DNA from: Aphanothece cf. minutissima CCALA 015 | Lineage (GTDB): Bacteria > Cyanobacteriota > Cyanobacteriia > PCC-6307 > Cyanobiaceae | Direction of reading: 5' to 3' | DNA length: 64,000 bases | Assembly (NCBI GenBank): GCA_003003925.1 | Contig: PVWP01000005.1 | Span: 205,110-269,109 of the forward strand | Shown: in pieces, positions 45,627-58,000 of the stretch | Position numbering within the stretch: the stretch's first letter is position 1 | Layout of the letters: each line of letters starts with the position of its first letter | Translations under genes and position numbers: made by a program | Notes under the pieces: model-generated | Told to the model about the DNA's origin: nothing | Seen by the model: only the letters and a program-made list of their open reading frames with translations | The model's database searches: none

Positions 45627-46889
45627 ATGACTGACAGCGCCAAGAAAATCATCAAAGCGCCTCTTGGTATCTACAAAAGAATCAAGATCAAGGCGTTTAT
45701 TCTGGTTGATTATCTTACGTCTCTGTGCGAGTACTGGCTTGGTCCCAACGGCTCCCGCAGCAGTCCATCGAGGCGGCTGATGCCCATTGGGAAGCCGTCC
45801 GTCGATGGCTCCACACCAACACGCATTGCTGTCTTCGTTGCATATTCAAAGCGGCTGACACTGTCGAACAGGGCCTATCTCGAAGCGCTCAACAAAGCCG
45901 GCTTTGCAGTCCTCTACATCAACAACGAAACCACGGAGGAGGGGTCGCTTGATGCCATCAGCCAGCTGAGCTGGCGCGCCTTCAACAGGCGCAACATCGG
46001 CCGGGACTTTGGTGGCTTCAAGGACGGCATTCTGCTGCTTCTGGAGGAAGGCCACCTGCAACGATGCCAGCTCCTCTGCGTCGTGAATGATTCGATGCAG
46101 TTCATCCCAGGCAGGAATGCCGATGCCCTGGTCAGGTCCGTGGAGGCCTTCGCCAGCTCCGACCGGAAAGCCCTCTTCAGCCACATCAGCCATCAGATTC
46201 AGACCCACTATCAATCCTATTTTCAAGTTCTCAAGCCCGAAGTCTTCCTCGCCAAGCCATTCATCCGTTTCTGGAAGAACTACTTGCCTTTGTCCCATCG
46301 GGGCCACTGCATCTACAAGGGGGAAATCGAACTGTCTCAGCAGGTCTACCGACGCTTCAATCCCGTCGAGACCCTCTACACCAGCGACAAGCTACTCGAG
46401 GCCATCGAGCAGTCCTGCCCGGAGAAAACGGGAGTGCCCGCTGGGGAAGTCTTCCGGCTGATGCCCTCTCCGGCCAGGACGTCGCAGATGAAGAAGATTG
46501 GCTACTCCCTCAACCAGCTGATGGCGAAAAGCGATAAGAACGAGCATCTTTCTCGTGTGGAACTCTATAGCATTCCTGATCTGATTGAGAATGGCAATCC
46601 CAGTCACATCGCAGCCTTTCTCTATCCCTTCTATCTCCACTGTCCATTTGTGAAGCATGACCTCGGAACCGCAGGCAGCTACACAATGGCCCAGGCCATC
46701 AGCCTGTTCAAGGAAGCTCTTCTCGATTCCATGGGGGAAGAACGCCAACAGGAGATCAAGGCACTCGCGGATGAATTCCGTGATCTCATCTACGCACGTG
46801 GCGTTCCCCTGAGCTACAACAACCGGCTGCGCGAAGCCGCCTTGAAGGGCATCACAGGCGCCTTCGTCTATCCCTCCACCTATCAATGA
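45627..46889 (+). CDS. RgpF-like rhamnan synthesis protein
   Basis: A 420-residue protein similar to the rhamnan synthesis F family. The characteristic run is NRRNIGRDFGGFKDGILLLL, with LCVVNDSMQF following; the preceding IAVFVAYSKRLTLSNRAYLEALNKAGFAVL-type opening (a strand and helix of a GT-A-like fold) also fits, as does YPFYLHCPFVKHDLG near the end. RgpF-type proteins take part in rhamnose-glucose polysaccharide assembly. G+C is low (27 of 60 at 46561-46620). Its stop overlaps the downstream GT2 start by 4 bases. The 262-base region upstream holds no gene I can see; it presumably carries the promoter. Confidence 0.78.
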   Translation: MTDSAKKIIKAPLGIYKRIKIKAFILVDYLTSLCEYWLGPNGSRSSPSRRLMPIGKPSVDGSTPTRIAVFVAYSKRLTLSNRAYLEALNKAGFAVLYINNETTEEGSLDAISQLSWRAFNRRNIGRDFGGFKDGILLLLEEGHLQRCQLLCVVNDSMQFIPGRNADALVRSVEAFASSDRKALFSHISHQIQTHYQSYFQVLKPEVFLAKPFIRFWKNYLPLSHRGHCIYKGEIELSQQVYRRFNPVETLYTSDKLLEAIEQSCPEKTGVPAGEVFRLMPSPARTSQMKKIGYSLNQLMAKSDKNEHLSRVELYSIPDLIENGNPSHIAAFLYPFYLHCPFVKHDLGTAGSYTMAQAISLFKEALLDSMGEERQQEIKALADEFRDLIYARGVPLSYNNRLREAALKGITGAFVYPSTYQ

Positions 46890-47836
46890 CCGGCGGGCGG
46901 GCGCTGCAGGCGATCCATTTCATCACGATCAATTATCACTGCAGTGATTTCATCATCGGGCTGATCGAGCACACGTTCGCCTCAGGGGACCCCGATCTGC
47001 ACTTCATCGTCGTCAACAACTCGCCCCGGGACGCCGGCCTGCGGCACTGGCTCCCTTCCACGCCGAACCGCCAGCGGGTGACCCTGATCGAGGCCGGTGG
47101 AAATCTCGGCTTCGGCAGCGGCTGCAACCTGGGGCTCGCCCACGTGTGGCAGACCGACCGGCAGGCGGTGGCCTGGCTGATCAACCCCGATGCCCGCCTC
47201 GATGCCGGGGCGATCGCCTACGTCCGGCAGTGCCTGCGCGACGACGAACGGATCGCCCTGCTCGGCACCCGGATCCGGGACCCCCAGGGGGATGTCTGGT
47301 TCAGCCACGGCAGCTTCAACCGCTGGACCGGCCAGCTGGGCCATCGCTTCCCCGGCGACGACTGCCGCCCCCTTCCGGTGCGCACCTGGCCCACCCGCTG
47401 GATCTCCGGCTGCAGCCTGATCTTCCGCCTGGGGGTGCTGCGGGACTGCCCCCAGTTCGACCCCCGCTACTTCCTCGACTACGAGGACGCCGACATCTGC
47501 GAGCGCCACCATCGGCTCGGCTACCGCCTGCGGGTCACCCAGGCCGTGCTGGTGGAGCATCAGGTGTCCGCCATCACCCAGCGGGCCCCCCGGGCCAAGT
47601 ACCAGCACGCCACCTTCAGCAAGCTCTACTTCCTGCACCGCCACGCCACGCCGCTGGCCCTGCTGCTGAACCTGATCTATTACGCCGTCCGCCCCCTGAG
47701 CTTCTGCCTCTCCGATCCGGAGCGGGCCCGGGGCCGTTGGTGGGGGCTGGGGGATTACCTGCGCTGGTGCTGGCGGCGGCTCCTGCGCCGGCCGGTGCCG
47801 CCCCACCCGCGCACCTCGTTCACCGTTTCATCCTGA
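46886..47836 (+). CDS. Glycosyltransferase family 2 protein, rhamnosyltransferase-like
   Basis: A 316-residue GT2 enzyme. The GT-A core has a strand IHFITINYHCSDFIIGLI, FIVVNNSPRD, a GGNLGFGSGCNLGLAH motif typical of rhamnosyl-type transferases, WLINPDARLDAG with the Asp-x-Asp region, and RWISGCSLIFRLGVL with YFLDYEDADICERHHRLGYR near the active site. The hydrophobic/basic C-terminus probably binds the membrane. It is translationally coupled to the RgpF-like gene, so the two should act on the same rhamnan-like glycan. It overlaps the convergent GT2 gene by 17 bases. Confidence 0.9.
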   Translation: MTGGRALQAIHFITINYHCSDFIIGLIEHTFASGDPDLHFIVVNNSPRDAGLRHWLPSTPNRQRVTLIEAGGNLGFGSGCNLGLAHVWQTDRQAVAWLINPDARLDAGAIAYVRQCLRDDERIALLGTRIRDPQGDVWFSHGSFNRWTGQLGHRFPGDDCRPLPVRTWPTRWISGCSLIFRLGVLRDCPQFDPRYFLDYEDADICERHHRLGYRLRVTQAVLVEHQVSAITQRAPRAKYQHATFSKLYFLHRHATPLALLLNLIYYAVRPLSFCLSDPERARGRWWGLGDYLRWCWRRLLRRPVPPHPRTSFTVSS

Positions 47837-48679
47837 GGAAGCGGCCCGCCAGGGCCCGCAGGGTGGGCCAGCGCTGGGCCGGCGGACAGTAGCGCCAGAG
47901 GATGGCGGCCACCGCCGGCAGGTAGAGGTGGGACCTGGGGTGGAAGAAGGTGAACAGCAGCCCCCGCAGGCTGCCCAGGGGCAGGCGTTTCTGCTCGTCG
48001 CCGAAGTCGTTGAGGACCACGACCCCCGGGGTCACCCGGGCCTCGACGCCCCGGCGGACCGCCCGCATCACCCACTCGGAATCGGCGTGATAGTGGGGCA
48101 GCCAGCGGGCGTCGTAGAGGCCGACACGGCCAAAGACCTCCCGGCGGATCAGCACCCCGTTGCCCGGCATCGCCTCGGCGGGGAGCACCTCGGCGGCCGC
48201 CAGCGCCGGATCCAGCTGGCTGGCCAGCTCGTCGTGGTGGGACAGGCGCAGGAAGCGGTCCGTGCCCCAGTCGGTGCGGGTGCCCAGGGCCCAGATGCGC
48301 CCGGGCTCGGCCAGCAGGTCGATGCGGCTGCCGAGGATGCCGCAGCCGTGGCGCTGGGCCAGGGCCACCATCCGCTCCACGTAATCGGCCGGGACGACGG
48401 CGTCATCGTTGATGGTGAGCACGTAGTCGGTGCCGGCCGCCAGGGCCCGCCGCACGCCGCGGTTGGTGGCACCGGCCCAGAAATCCCCGTCCCCGGCCGC
48501 CACCACCGTCACCTTGGGATGCTGCCGGCGGATCGCCGCCACGGTGCCGTCGCTGGAGTTGGCATCGACCACCACCACCCGCAAAGCGCCGTGGGTCTGG
48601 CCGGCCATGGCGGCCAGGAAGCGCAGGGTGGTCTGGCGGCGGTTGCGGGTGGGCACCACGGCGGTGACCAGCGGCAGGG

Positions 48680-48683
<4 letters not shown>
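47820..48683 (-). CDS. Glycosyltransferase family 2 protein
   Basis: A 287-residue GT2 enzyme: VTAVVPTRNRRQTTLRFLAA, RVVVVDANSSDGTVAAIR, GDGDFWAGATNRGVRRAL, YVLTINDDAVVPADYVERM with the Asp-Asp metal site, PGNGVLIRREVFGRVGLYDA and HYHADSEWVMRAVRRG. The C-terminus has a hydrophobic stretch and a basic end. The ATG overlaps the helicase stop by 4 bases, so it is downstream of uvrD/pcrA in the same transcript, an unusual pairing. Substrate unknown. Confidence 0.88.
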
Positions 48684-51073
<2,390 letters not shown>

Positions 51074-51099
51074 AGGCTCCGGCGGAGAAGGTTGAAATC

Positions 51100-51105
51100 G
51101 GACCC
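51100..51105 (-). promoter_or_regulatory. Possible -10 box of the UvrD/PcrA gene
   Basis: Minus-strand TAGGGT, 26 bases before the GTG start, in the 155-base gap after the ABC exporter gene. It supports independent transcription of the helicase. Confidence 0.33.
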
Positions 51106-51228
51106 TAGCAGCCCCCTCCCGATGGGCGGGCCGGTCCCGACAGATGCGGGTCGCTCAGCTAGAGAAGGCGGCGCGAGTCTGTCGATGGGAGCAATAGCCT
51201 TCCAGCCACAGATTCCTCCTCAACACCA

Positions 51229-53064
51229 TCAACCGAGCGGGCTGGATAGGCGGCGTTCAAAGGAGGCCAGATCATTGAAGGTATCCGAGCGCTGGCGGAG
51301 CTGGTCGAAGGTTCCAGAGGCCTTGATGCGCCCAGCCTCGAATTCGAAGATGCAATCCGAGCGCATCACGGTGGAGAGCCGGTGAGCGATCACCACCAGG
51401 GTGCAGCGGCGTCCGATCACCTCGATGGCATCCATCACCTCGGATTCGGTGCGGTTGTCGAGAGCACTGGTGGCCTCATCCAGCACCAGGAACTTGGCAT
51501 TGCGGTAGAAGGCGCGGGCCAGGGCCAGCCGTTGCCGCTGGCCTCCGGACAGACGGATGCCGTTGTCACCGATCGGCGTGAACAGACCGAGGGGGAGGTC
51601 GGCGACGATGTCGGCGAGCTGGGCGGCCTGGAGGGCCTCCCAGACCCGCATCTGATCGACCTCATCGACCTCCTCGGCGAAGGCGATGTTCTCGATGATG
51701 TTGCTGTTGAGCAGGTTGATCGCCTGGGGAACGTAGGCGCAGTTCGCCTGCCAGGCCGGTACATCGGCCTCGTCCACATCGATGCCGTCCAGCTGCAGGG
51801 TGCCCGAGGTGGGACGCAGCAGGCAGAGGAGCTGGTTGGCCGTGGTGGTCTTGCCGCTGCCGGTGGCACCGACGAAGGCGACACGGGACCCCACCGGAAT
51901 CGACATGGAGACGTCACGAAGGACATCCGTGTCCGACCCGGGATAGCGATAGGAGATGTTGTTGAGACGGATCACCCGTTTGGGCATCACACCATCCGGG
52001 GAGGGCACACCCTCGGAGCGAATCGTGAGGCGGGCCTCAGGAAGCTCGATCAGCTTGAGCGTTTCCTCCAGGTCGGGCAGGCCGGCCCGCAGGGAGGTGA
52101 TGGCGCGGAAGCTGTCCTGCAGGGGAGGGGTGAGCTTGAGGGAGGTGACCGCCACCGTGGCCAGGAACGGAATGATCTTCAGCAGCGCCCCAGGGTCGGG
52201 ATTCGAAAGCAGGGGCAGCATCCCGGCCGCGAAGATCATCGTGATCCCGAGCGGCTCGATCAGGGCTCGCGGGGTCTCGGGCAGGACATCAGCCTTCCAG
52301 ATGAAGGGGATGGTTTCACGGCCGGCCTGTTGGTAATGGCGCTCGAAGTAGGGCTCCGAGCCGGTGAGCTGCACATCGAGAATCGTGCGCATCGATTCCG
52401 AAAGGATCGTGTTGGTGCGCACCTCCAGCAGGATCCTCTGACGGGCGGCAAAGCGCAGGAACGGGGTGATGGCGGTGGAGATGAGCAGATAGCCGCCCAG
52501 CAGGCCAACGATCAGCACAACGGCCATCAGCTTGCCGACGATCAGCATCCCGGCGGAGAGCAGGGCGATCACGAACACACCACTGGCCAGCTGCAGCAGG
52601 GGCAGCACGACGATGTCGGCGACGCGCGACACGTTGATGAGAACCATCGAGGAGATATCTGACTTCGATTCGCCCAGAAAGTAGACATAGGGCTGGGCGA
52701 TCAACTTGCGCTGCGCCATATCCGATAGATCGCGCCAGATTGACGCCTTGAGCCGCAGCTGAAACGCCCGCAGCAGCAGCTTGGAGAGCGAGGAAAACCA
52801 GGCGGCCGCCACGAAGGCCACCACCAGCACCACCACCTTGACCCGGGGATCTTCCGGTACCAGGCCCTCCCAGGGGATGGAGGGGCGGTTCTCTCCGCCG
52901 ACGACGACCGTGAACAGGCGAGCCACCAGGGCCACCACCACCAGATCGGCGACCCCGGCGAGGATCGCCAGCGGGATGAGACGCATCAGCGCCCGCTTGC
53001 GGCGACGCGGCAATTGGGCCAGAAGTCGCACCAAACTCTTGAAGGTTTGGCTTTTGCGAAACAT
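51229..53064 (-). CDS. ABC exporter, fused permease and ATPase
   Basis: A 611-residue half-transporter. The N-terminal membrane domain has about six helices (e.g. LIPLAILAGVADLVVVALVA and VLIVGLLGGYLLISTAITPF). The ATPase domain has Walker A VGATGSGKTTTANQLLCLL, signature RLSGGQRQRLALARAF, Walker B FLVLDEATSALDNRTESEV and H-loop VVIAHRLSTV. The type fits lipid-linked oligosaccharide flippases and MsbA-like exporters; with a glycosyltransferase directly upstream (63 bases), export of a glycan or glycolipid is a fair inference. ATG at 53064 chosen, directly before a basic helix. Confidence 0.9.
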   Translation of the reverse strand: MFRKSQTFKSLVRLLAQLPRRRKRALMRLIPLAILAGVADLVVVALVARLFTVVVGGENRPSIPWEGLVPEDPRVKVVVLVVAFVAAAWFSSLSKLLLRAFQLRLKASIWRDLSDMAQRKLIAQPYVYFLGESKSDISSMVLINVSRVADIVVLPLLQLASGVFVIALLSAGMLIVGKLMAVVLIVGLLGGYLLISTAITPFLRFAARQRILLEVRTNTILSESMRTILDVQLTGSEPYFERHYQQAGRETIPFIWKADVLPETPRALIEPLGITMIFAAGMLPLLSNPDPGALLKIIPFLATVAVTSLKLTPPLQDSFRAITSLRAGLPDLEETLKLIELPEARLTIRSEGVPSPDGVMPKRVIRLNNISYRYPGSDTDVLRDVSMSIPVGSRVAFVGATGSGKTTTANQLLCLLRPTSGTLQLDGIDVDEADVPAWQANCAYVPQAINLLNSNIIENIAFAEEVDEVDQMRVWEALQAAQLADIVADLPLGLFTPIGDNGIRLSGGQRQRLALARAFYRNAKFLVLDEATSALDNRTESEVMDAIEVIGRRCTLVVIAHRLSTVMRSDCIFEFEAGRIKASGTFDQLRQRSDTFNDLASFERRLSSPLG

Positions 53065-53127
53065 CTGGTCAGACTTTTGCGGAAATCGTACCCGTGCGGC
53101 CAGAAGGGCCGCCGCCACGCCAGCCAG

Positions 53128-54162
53128 TCAGTTCAGTGATCGCCACATGGCCGAAAACCGGCGCCGCCACTGGTCGATCCGCAAGGCCAGCAGGGGGGGC
53201 GAGCGCAGCGGCGACGCCCCTCCCCGCAGCAGGTGGGTCCAGTGAGCGTCGATGGCCTCCAGGGCCGAATGCCAGCGTTCCTGCAGCACCGGCTCGCTGC
53301 AGGCCTCCAGCAGGCTGGCGAGGCGGCCCGGCGGCGGCAGCCAGGCCAGCGGGTCGGCCACCGCCGCCTGGATCCGCTCCAGGTCGTTCTCCAGGCTGCC
53401 GCAGCCGATCTGGTGGCCCACCACCCCCGGGTCAAGGCTGTCGGCCAGGGCGTGGTTGAGGCTGCTGAACACCACGCAGCCGCAGGCCATGGCCTCCAGC
53501 GGCGGCAGGCCGAAACCCTCGCTCACCCCCCGGCCGCGCCAGTAGTCGGCGGAGTCGTAGAGCACGACGGCCGCGCTGTTGAACAGGTCCACCAGGTCGT
53601 CCACCCAGCCGCTCTGCACCTCCACCCGCAGCCCCCGCCGGCGCAGGGCCGGCACCAGCCGCTCCAGGACATAGCGGCTGTTCTTGCGCTGCTGCACGAG
53701 CACATCGATGGGGCGGCCGACGCCCGCGGGGGCCGCCCGATTGCCCCGCTCCAGCCACTGGGGCTGGAGGGCGTTCGGCACCAGGAACAGGGGATGGCGG
53801 GGGGCCCTGTCGCCCCAGTAGCCGAGGGTGTTGCGGCTGACCGCCAGCACCGGCACCCCGGGCGGCAGCGAAAACCCGTAGCCGCTGCTGTGGGCGTGGT
53901 AGGCCACGGGCCGTCCCCGCAGCTGCCGCATCAGGCGGGGCACATCAAAGCCCCAGCTGACGACCCAGAGGGCGTCCCCGGGCGCCGACTCCCGGGCCAG
54001 CAGGTCAGCCAGGAACGGGTGGTCGGGCTCACGGTTCCGGTAGGTGACCACCTCGGTGGGGGTCAGCTGGGAGGTCAGCCGGGCGGTCTGCAGTTCCACC
54101 AGCAGGCCACCGCCGCGGAAGCGGCCGGTGGTGCCGGGAAGCAGGAAGCGGATCGGGCGCAC
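53128..54162 (-). CDS. Glycosyltransferase family 4 protein
   Basis: A 344-residue GT-B enzyme. It has an acceptor domain with RFLLPGTTGRFRGGGLLVE, the typical glycine-rich first loop, then VLAVSRNTLGYWGDRAPRHP, LFLVPNALQPQWL and the donor block SEGFGLPPLEAMACGCVVFS, matching the E-x7-E motif of GT4 (glutamates in EGFGLPPLE). The start is GTG at 54162. It follows ho1 by 40 bases and precedes the ABC exporter, so the four minus-strand genes from 55445 down could be one transcript. Confidence 0.88.
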   Translation of the reverse strand: MRPIRFLLPGTTGRFRGGGLLVELQTARLTSQLTPTEVVTYRNREPDHPFLADLLARESAPGDALWVVSWGFDVPRLMRQLRGRPVAYHAHSSGYGFSLPPGVPVLAVSRNTLGYWGDRAPRHPLFLVPNALQPQWLERGNRAAPAGVGRPIDVLVQQRKNSRYVLERLVPALRRRGLRVEVQSGWVDDLVDLFNSAAVVLYDSADYWRGRGVSEGFGLPPLEAMACGCVVFSSLNHALADSLDPGVVGHQIGCGSLENDLERIQAAVADPLAWLPPPGRLASLLEACSEPVLQERWHSALEAIDAHWTHLLRGGASPLRSPPLLALRIDQWRRRFSAMWRSLN

Positions 54163-54199
54163 GCGGTTCGAAAGGGCGGCGGCCGCCGCCGGCCTGGCA

Positions 54200-54205
54200 A
54201 ACCTA
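54200..54205 (-). promoter_or_regulatory. Possible -10 box of the GT4 gene, overlapping the ho1 stop
   Basis: Minus-strand TAGGTT, 37 bases before the GTG of the GT4 gene. Its TAG is also the stop codon of the heme oxygenase gene, so the same bases would serve both purposes. Confidence 0.27.
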
Positions 54206-54916
54206 GGCGGGCACGGCCTCGGTGCTGCCAGTGCGGGTGCGGCGGGTGAGGAAGCCGAACAGCACCTTGCCGATCGCCGCCACCAGATTGCCTTCCAGCT
54301 CCTGGAACATCTTCATGTTGCAGTGGAAGGCCTCATTGGCCTCCGCCACGATCCGGTCGGCCATGGCCTGGTCGATGGGCAGGCTGTCGAGGGTGGCGCG
54401 GTAGTTGGCCTTGAAGGCCTTCTCGTCGTCGATGGCGTCGAATTCGTAGAAGCGCAGGCCATCGTGCTCCCCCAGGTTCATCGCCTTCTGGGCGATGTTC
54501 TTGAGGATCTGGCCCCCCGAGAGGTCACCGATGTAGCGGGTGTAGTGGTGGCCGACCAGCAGTTCGGGGCACTCCCGCGCCACCTGGTGCAGGCGGGCCA
54601 CATACTCCTGGGCCCCGGGGGTGGCGCGGATCTGCTGGCGCCAGTCACCGCCGAAATAGAAGGTGAGATCAGCCTCGAGGGACTCGCGGCGGTTGAGCTC
54701 GGGGGAGGCGATCGGACCGACCACCGGATGGTCGGCCAGCTTGCCGATCTCCTCCTCCATGGCGCTGTAGACGAACCACAGGTCGGCCACCAGGGTGCGA
54801 TAGCTGGCCTTGTCGACGACCCCCTTGAGGAAACAGCTCACGAAGCCGGTGTTCTCGGCCATGGTGTGGGCTTTCTTCGTTCCCTCACGGAGTTGGGAAG
54901 CAAGGGCGACGGGCAT
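54203..54916 (-). CDS. ho1: Heme oxygenase (biliverdin-producing)
   Basis: A 237-residue enzyme that opens heme to biliverdin, the first step to phycobilin pigments. The proximal histidine lies in LREGTKKAHTMAENTGFVS; further blocks are LVADLWFVYSAMEEEI, FYFGGDWRQQI, LLVGHHYTRYIGDLSGGQIL with the distal helix glycines, and FYEFDAIDDEKAFKANYRA. The C-terminal tail is basic and variable. ATG at 54916 chosen because the next upstream frame is low-complexity. It needs reduced ferredoxin as electron donor. Confidence 0.96.
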   Translation of the reverse strand: MPVALASQLREGTKKAHTMAENTGFVSCFLKGVVDKASYRTLVADLWFVYSAMEEEIGKLADHPVVGPIASPELNRRESLEADLTFYFGGDWRQQIRATPGAQEYVARLHQVARECPELLVGHHYTRYIGDLSGGQILKNIAQKAMNLGEHDGLRFYEFDAIDDEKAFKANYRATLDSLPIDQAMADRIVAEANEAFHCNMKMFQELEGNLVAAIGKVLFGFLTRRTRTGSTEAVPA

Positions 54917-54992
54917 GGGATCGGGAGGCTGCGCGGGCAGACGTACAAACGTAGGTGGGGCCTGCAGGACGGCGCGGCAAGGTTGCGAAGGA

Positions 54993-55445
54993 TTACGCGG
55001 CCCGGCTGCCGCCGGCCGACACATCGCCGAAGAGATCGAACAGCTCGCGGCACACCTGCTGCAGCACGCCGACCACCTCCTCACTGGGGAGATGGGAACC
55101 CGACGGCTGCCAGTCCCCCACCGTGGCCAGGCGCCAGCGCTCCGATTCGTAGGTGAGGCCGCGGATCAGCACGCCGAGCAGCCGGGGCCGTTCGCCGGAC
55201 CCGACCGGCGCCCGCTCCAGACGCAGCTGCACCAGCAGCGAGCGGCACTGCAGACGGGGACTCCAGCCGGGGAAGTGGAAGGAGAGATCCAGCGTCTCCC
55301 GTTCATCGAAGGCCCGGGTGAGGGGATCGTCGCGCCAGGGGGTGAGGTTGGCCCGGGCGGCGGGGAAATGCAGGCGGAAGTGCCCCACCACCGCGGCGAT
55401 CGCGGCGGCCAGTTCCACCGATCGGGCCTGGTCGGCCGCATTCAT
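54993..55445 (-). CDS. Conserved-looking protein of unknown function
   Basis: A 150-residue frame from an ATG at 55445. The start [20 protein letters not shown] is helical; [32 protein letters not shown] and [20 protein letters not shown] look like beta-strands of a compact domain; the end [15 protein letters not shown] is polar. No family recognised, no signal or membrane helix. It lies 76 bases before ho1 on the same strand and is divergent, by 70 bases, from icd. Codon use matches neighbours, so I take it as real. A link to heme/bilin metabolism would only be guilt by association. Confidence 0.68.
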   Translation of the reverse strand: MNAADQARSVELAAAIAAVVGHFRLHFPAARANLTPWRDDPLTRAFDERETLDLSFHFPGWSPRLQCRSLLVQLRLERAPVGSGERPRLLGVLIRGLTYESERWRLATVGDWQPSGSHLPSEEVVGVLQQVCRELFDLFGDVSAGGSRAA

Positions 55446-55484
55446 GCCGTTTCCCCTGAGCAGAAAGCCAATGTCCCCGAAACC

Positions 55485-55490
55485 TAGGCT
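55485..55490 (+). promoter_or_regulatory. Possible -10 box of icd
   Basis: TAGGCT within CCTAGGCT, 25 bases before the icd ATG. Its form and spacing are almost the same as the box before psbE. Confidence 0.37.
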
Positions 55491-55515
55491 CATCGGCGCG
55501 TTCCGTGCCGACTCA

Positions 55516-56946
<1,431 letters not shown>

Positions 56947-57053
56947 GGGCAGGGGGCCTGGGGGATGGGACGAGCCAACGATGACGCATGGGTCTCAAGG
57001 CGAGTTGCCAACCAACCCCAGACGATCGCCTTAGGGTCGCTTCCGGATTGGTC

Positions 57054-57962
57054 ATGGAGGAGATGCTTTCTGCAAGGAGATGCAAATCCCAGGCGGCCCG
57101 GCATCTCGTCAGGTTTCTGCCAAAGCGGACGCAAATGGCCGCCCGCTTCCGGCAGATCAACGGCGTGGCTCCCGATCTGCGTAAGCCACGCCTGTTGAGT
57201 GAGCGGATCCTGCATCGGATCCTGACGGACCGGGACCCCCTTCTACGCACGTTCTGCGACAAGCTCGCCGCCAAGCAATGGATTGCGACCCGCATCGGAG
57301 CGGGCCGAACCCCCCGCACCCTGGCGATTGCGGACAGTGTCGAGGCCCTGCAGGCCCACCCGCTTCCTGATCGCTGGATGCTCAAGGCCAGCCATGGATC
57401 CGGCTGGTACCAACTGGTGGCCTCTACCACCCATCCCATGGATGAGCTGGTGATCGCGCAGGCCCAACGGTGGCTGAGCATGGACTATTCCGAAGTCTTT
57501 CAGGAATGGGGCTACAGGAACCTGCCGCGGCGGCTGCTGGCCGAGGAGTTCCTCAGCTTCTCCGGCAGGCAGTGCATCGAAATGAGCGCCTTCTGCTTCA
57601 ACGGCAGTGTCAGGGGCCTGCGGCTGTTCCGCCCGGAGTCCGCCCATGCCCGGCATCGCAGCAACCAGCGACAACTACCCCGCACCAAGGAGTGCTTTCT
57701 CGATGAGGCGCTCCGGCCGCTGCCACTGGAACGCCCCCAGCACGACCATTGCCGGGACTTCGCCAGCCTTGATCGTCCTCCCTTGCAGACCTTCTGCGCC
57801 CTGGCCCAGGATCTCTCCTGCGAAACGCCCTTCCTGAGGGTGGACGGCTTTCTGAGCGACAGGGGCGTCCTTGTGGGGGAACTGACGCCCTATCCGGGGG
57901 CTGGCCTGCTGTTGCGAATGCCGCGGCAGTGGGATGCCTGGTTCGGCGCCTTCTGGGAGTGA
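57054..57962 (+). CDS. TupA-like ATP-grasp glycan-modification protein
   Basis: A protein of about 302 residues similar to the TupA-like ATP-grasp family (teichuronopeptide-type synthesis). The N-terminal PRLLSERILHRILTDRDPLL followed by FCDKLAAKQWIATRIG is the family's start; then HPLPDRWMLKASHGSGWYQL, RRLLAEEFLSFSGRQCIEM for the nucleotide-binding lobe, and VDGFLSDRGVLVGELTPYPG with the closing metal/ATP residues. ATG at 57054 is preferred, but an ATG at 56988 would add 22 residues. It sits alone between icd and glcF and is probably another piece of surface-glycan chemistry. Confidence 0.78.
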   Translation: MEEMLSARRCKSQAARHLVRFLPKRTQMAARFRQINGVAPDLRKPRLLSERILHRILTDRDPLLRTFCDKLAAKQWIATRIGAGRTPRTLAIADSVEALQAHPLPDRWMLKASHGSGWYQLVASTTHPMDELVIAQAQRWLSMDYSEVFQEWGYRNLPRRLLAEEFLSFSGRQCIEMSAFCFNGSVRGLRLFRPESAHARHRSNQRQLPRTKECFLDEALRPLPLERPQHDHCRDFASLDRPPLQTFCALAQDLSCETPFLRVDGFLSDRGVLVGELTPYPGAGLLLRMPRQWDAWFGAFWE

Positions 57963-58000
57963 GTGCCCGACGGCCTGAGGGGGACGTGCAAGCGATCAGA

